Positions 5,814 to 5,917 of a stretch of 5,917 nucleotides of DNA are shown here, in pieces. The DNA comes from Flavisolibacter sp. (lineage in GTDB: Bacteria; Bacteroidota; Bacteroidia; Chitinophagales; Chitinophagaceae). The number at the start of each line of letters is the position of its first letter. Within the stretch, counting starts at the first letter, position 1. The notes below the pieces were generated by a model, which was given only the letters and a program-made list of their open reading frames with translations, did not search any database and was not told the DNA's origin. The translations under genes and the position numbers were made by a program. The stretch is taken from assembly GCA_013695175.1 (NCBI GenBank), contig JACDAZ010000058.1, forward strand, positions 1 to 5,917, read 5' to 3'.

Positions 5814-5827
5814 GGTTTTTAAAAACC
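5814..5827. repeat. 14-base perfect palindrome
   Basis: GGTTTTTAAAAACC is fully self-complementary. As RNA it could fold into a short GGTTT/AAACC hairpin. On the minus strand ATTTTTC follows, so it might be a weak terminator for a minus-strand gene entering from the right edge. It could also be chance. The rest of 5719-5917 shows no complete gene on either strand. Confidence 0.3.
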
Positions 5828-5856
5828 CCCTTTTGCACTAAGCTTCTTACTTCATG

Positions 5857-5916
5857 TTAGTTACCATACACACTCAAAAATTTAATGCGCATAATTTTTA
5901 ATTGCTCCCAGTTATA
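5857..5916 (-). CDS. Possible last codons of a gene entering from the right edge
   Basis: On the minus strand one frame is open from the edge for 19 codons (YNWEQLKIMRIKFLSVYGN) and ends in TAA; the other two minus frames hit stops near the edge. A stretch this short is often open by chance and no motif is recognised. The palindrome 30 bases further on would fit a gene end. Confidence 0.18.
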   Translation of the reverse strand, partial: YNWEQLKIMRIKFLSVYGN

Positions 5917-5917
5917 G

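Noticed and set aside
1..5917. CRISPR array, insertion sequence, transposase or integrase
   Set aside because: No regularly spaced repeats, terminal inverted repeats or recognisable transposase/integrase motifs were seen; the tRNA is not flanked by an integrase in this window.

Overview
The window looks like chromosomal DNA from a member of the Bacteroidota, most likely close to Chitinophagaceae. This rests on AT-rich sequence, few Shine-Dalgarno sites, TAnnTTTG-type promoter boxes, a Pif1-like helicase carrying HRDC and RecQ-type helix-turn-helix domains, a short SSB, and a small signal-peptide protein with a C-terminal membrane segment. The genus is inference, not something the sequence proves.

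Layout, left to right. (1) 3-959, minus: a lipoprotein M23 metallopeptidase whose 3' end runs off the left edge. (2) 1032-3515, minus: an 827-residue Pif1/RecD-like helicase with HRDC and HTH domains, 72 bp upstream of the peptidase. (3) 3573-3610: a clear rho-independent terminator. (4) 3630-3974, minus: a 114-residue single-stranded DNA-binding protein without the usual acidic tail. (5) 3975-4153: a divergent intergenic region with a terminator-like hairpin and a cluster of palindromes. (6) 4154-4525, plus: a small zinc-ribbon protein of unknown function. (7) 4581-4949, plus: the first ~73 residues of a PfkB-family sugar/nucleoside kinase, then unrelated sequence. This is a broken gene, followed by short open fragments up to about 5162. 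(8) 5253-5579, plus: a 108-residue secreted or membrane-anchored protein. (9) 5610-5642: a terminator that probably works in both directions. (10) 5646-5718, minus: tRNA-Phe(GAA). (11) 5719-5917: a likely tRNA promoter, a short palindrome and perhaps the last codons of another minus-strand gene.

The helicase and SSB both act on single-stranded DNA and lie in the same orientation, but a strong terminator separates them, so they are probably independent transcription units. The peptidase may be read through from the helicase. The remaining genes show no obvious shared pathway. I find no convincing new multi-gene system. The best leads are the helicase domain fusion, the tail-less SSB, the palindrome cluster between the divergent genes, and the kinase remnant with its unexplained 3' sequence.
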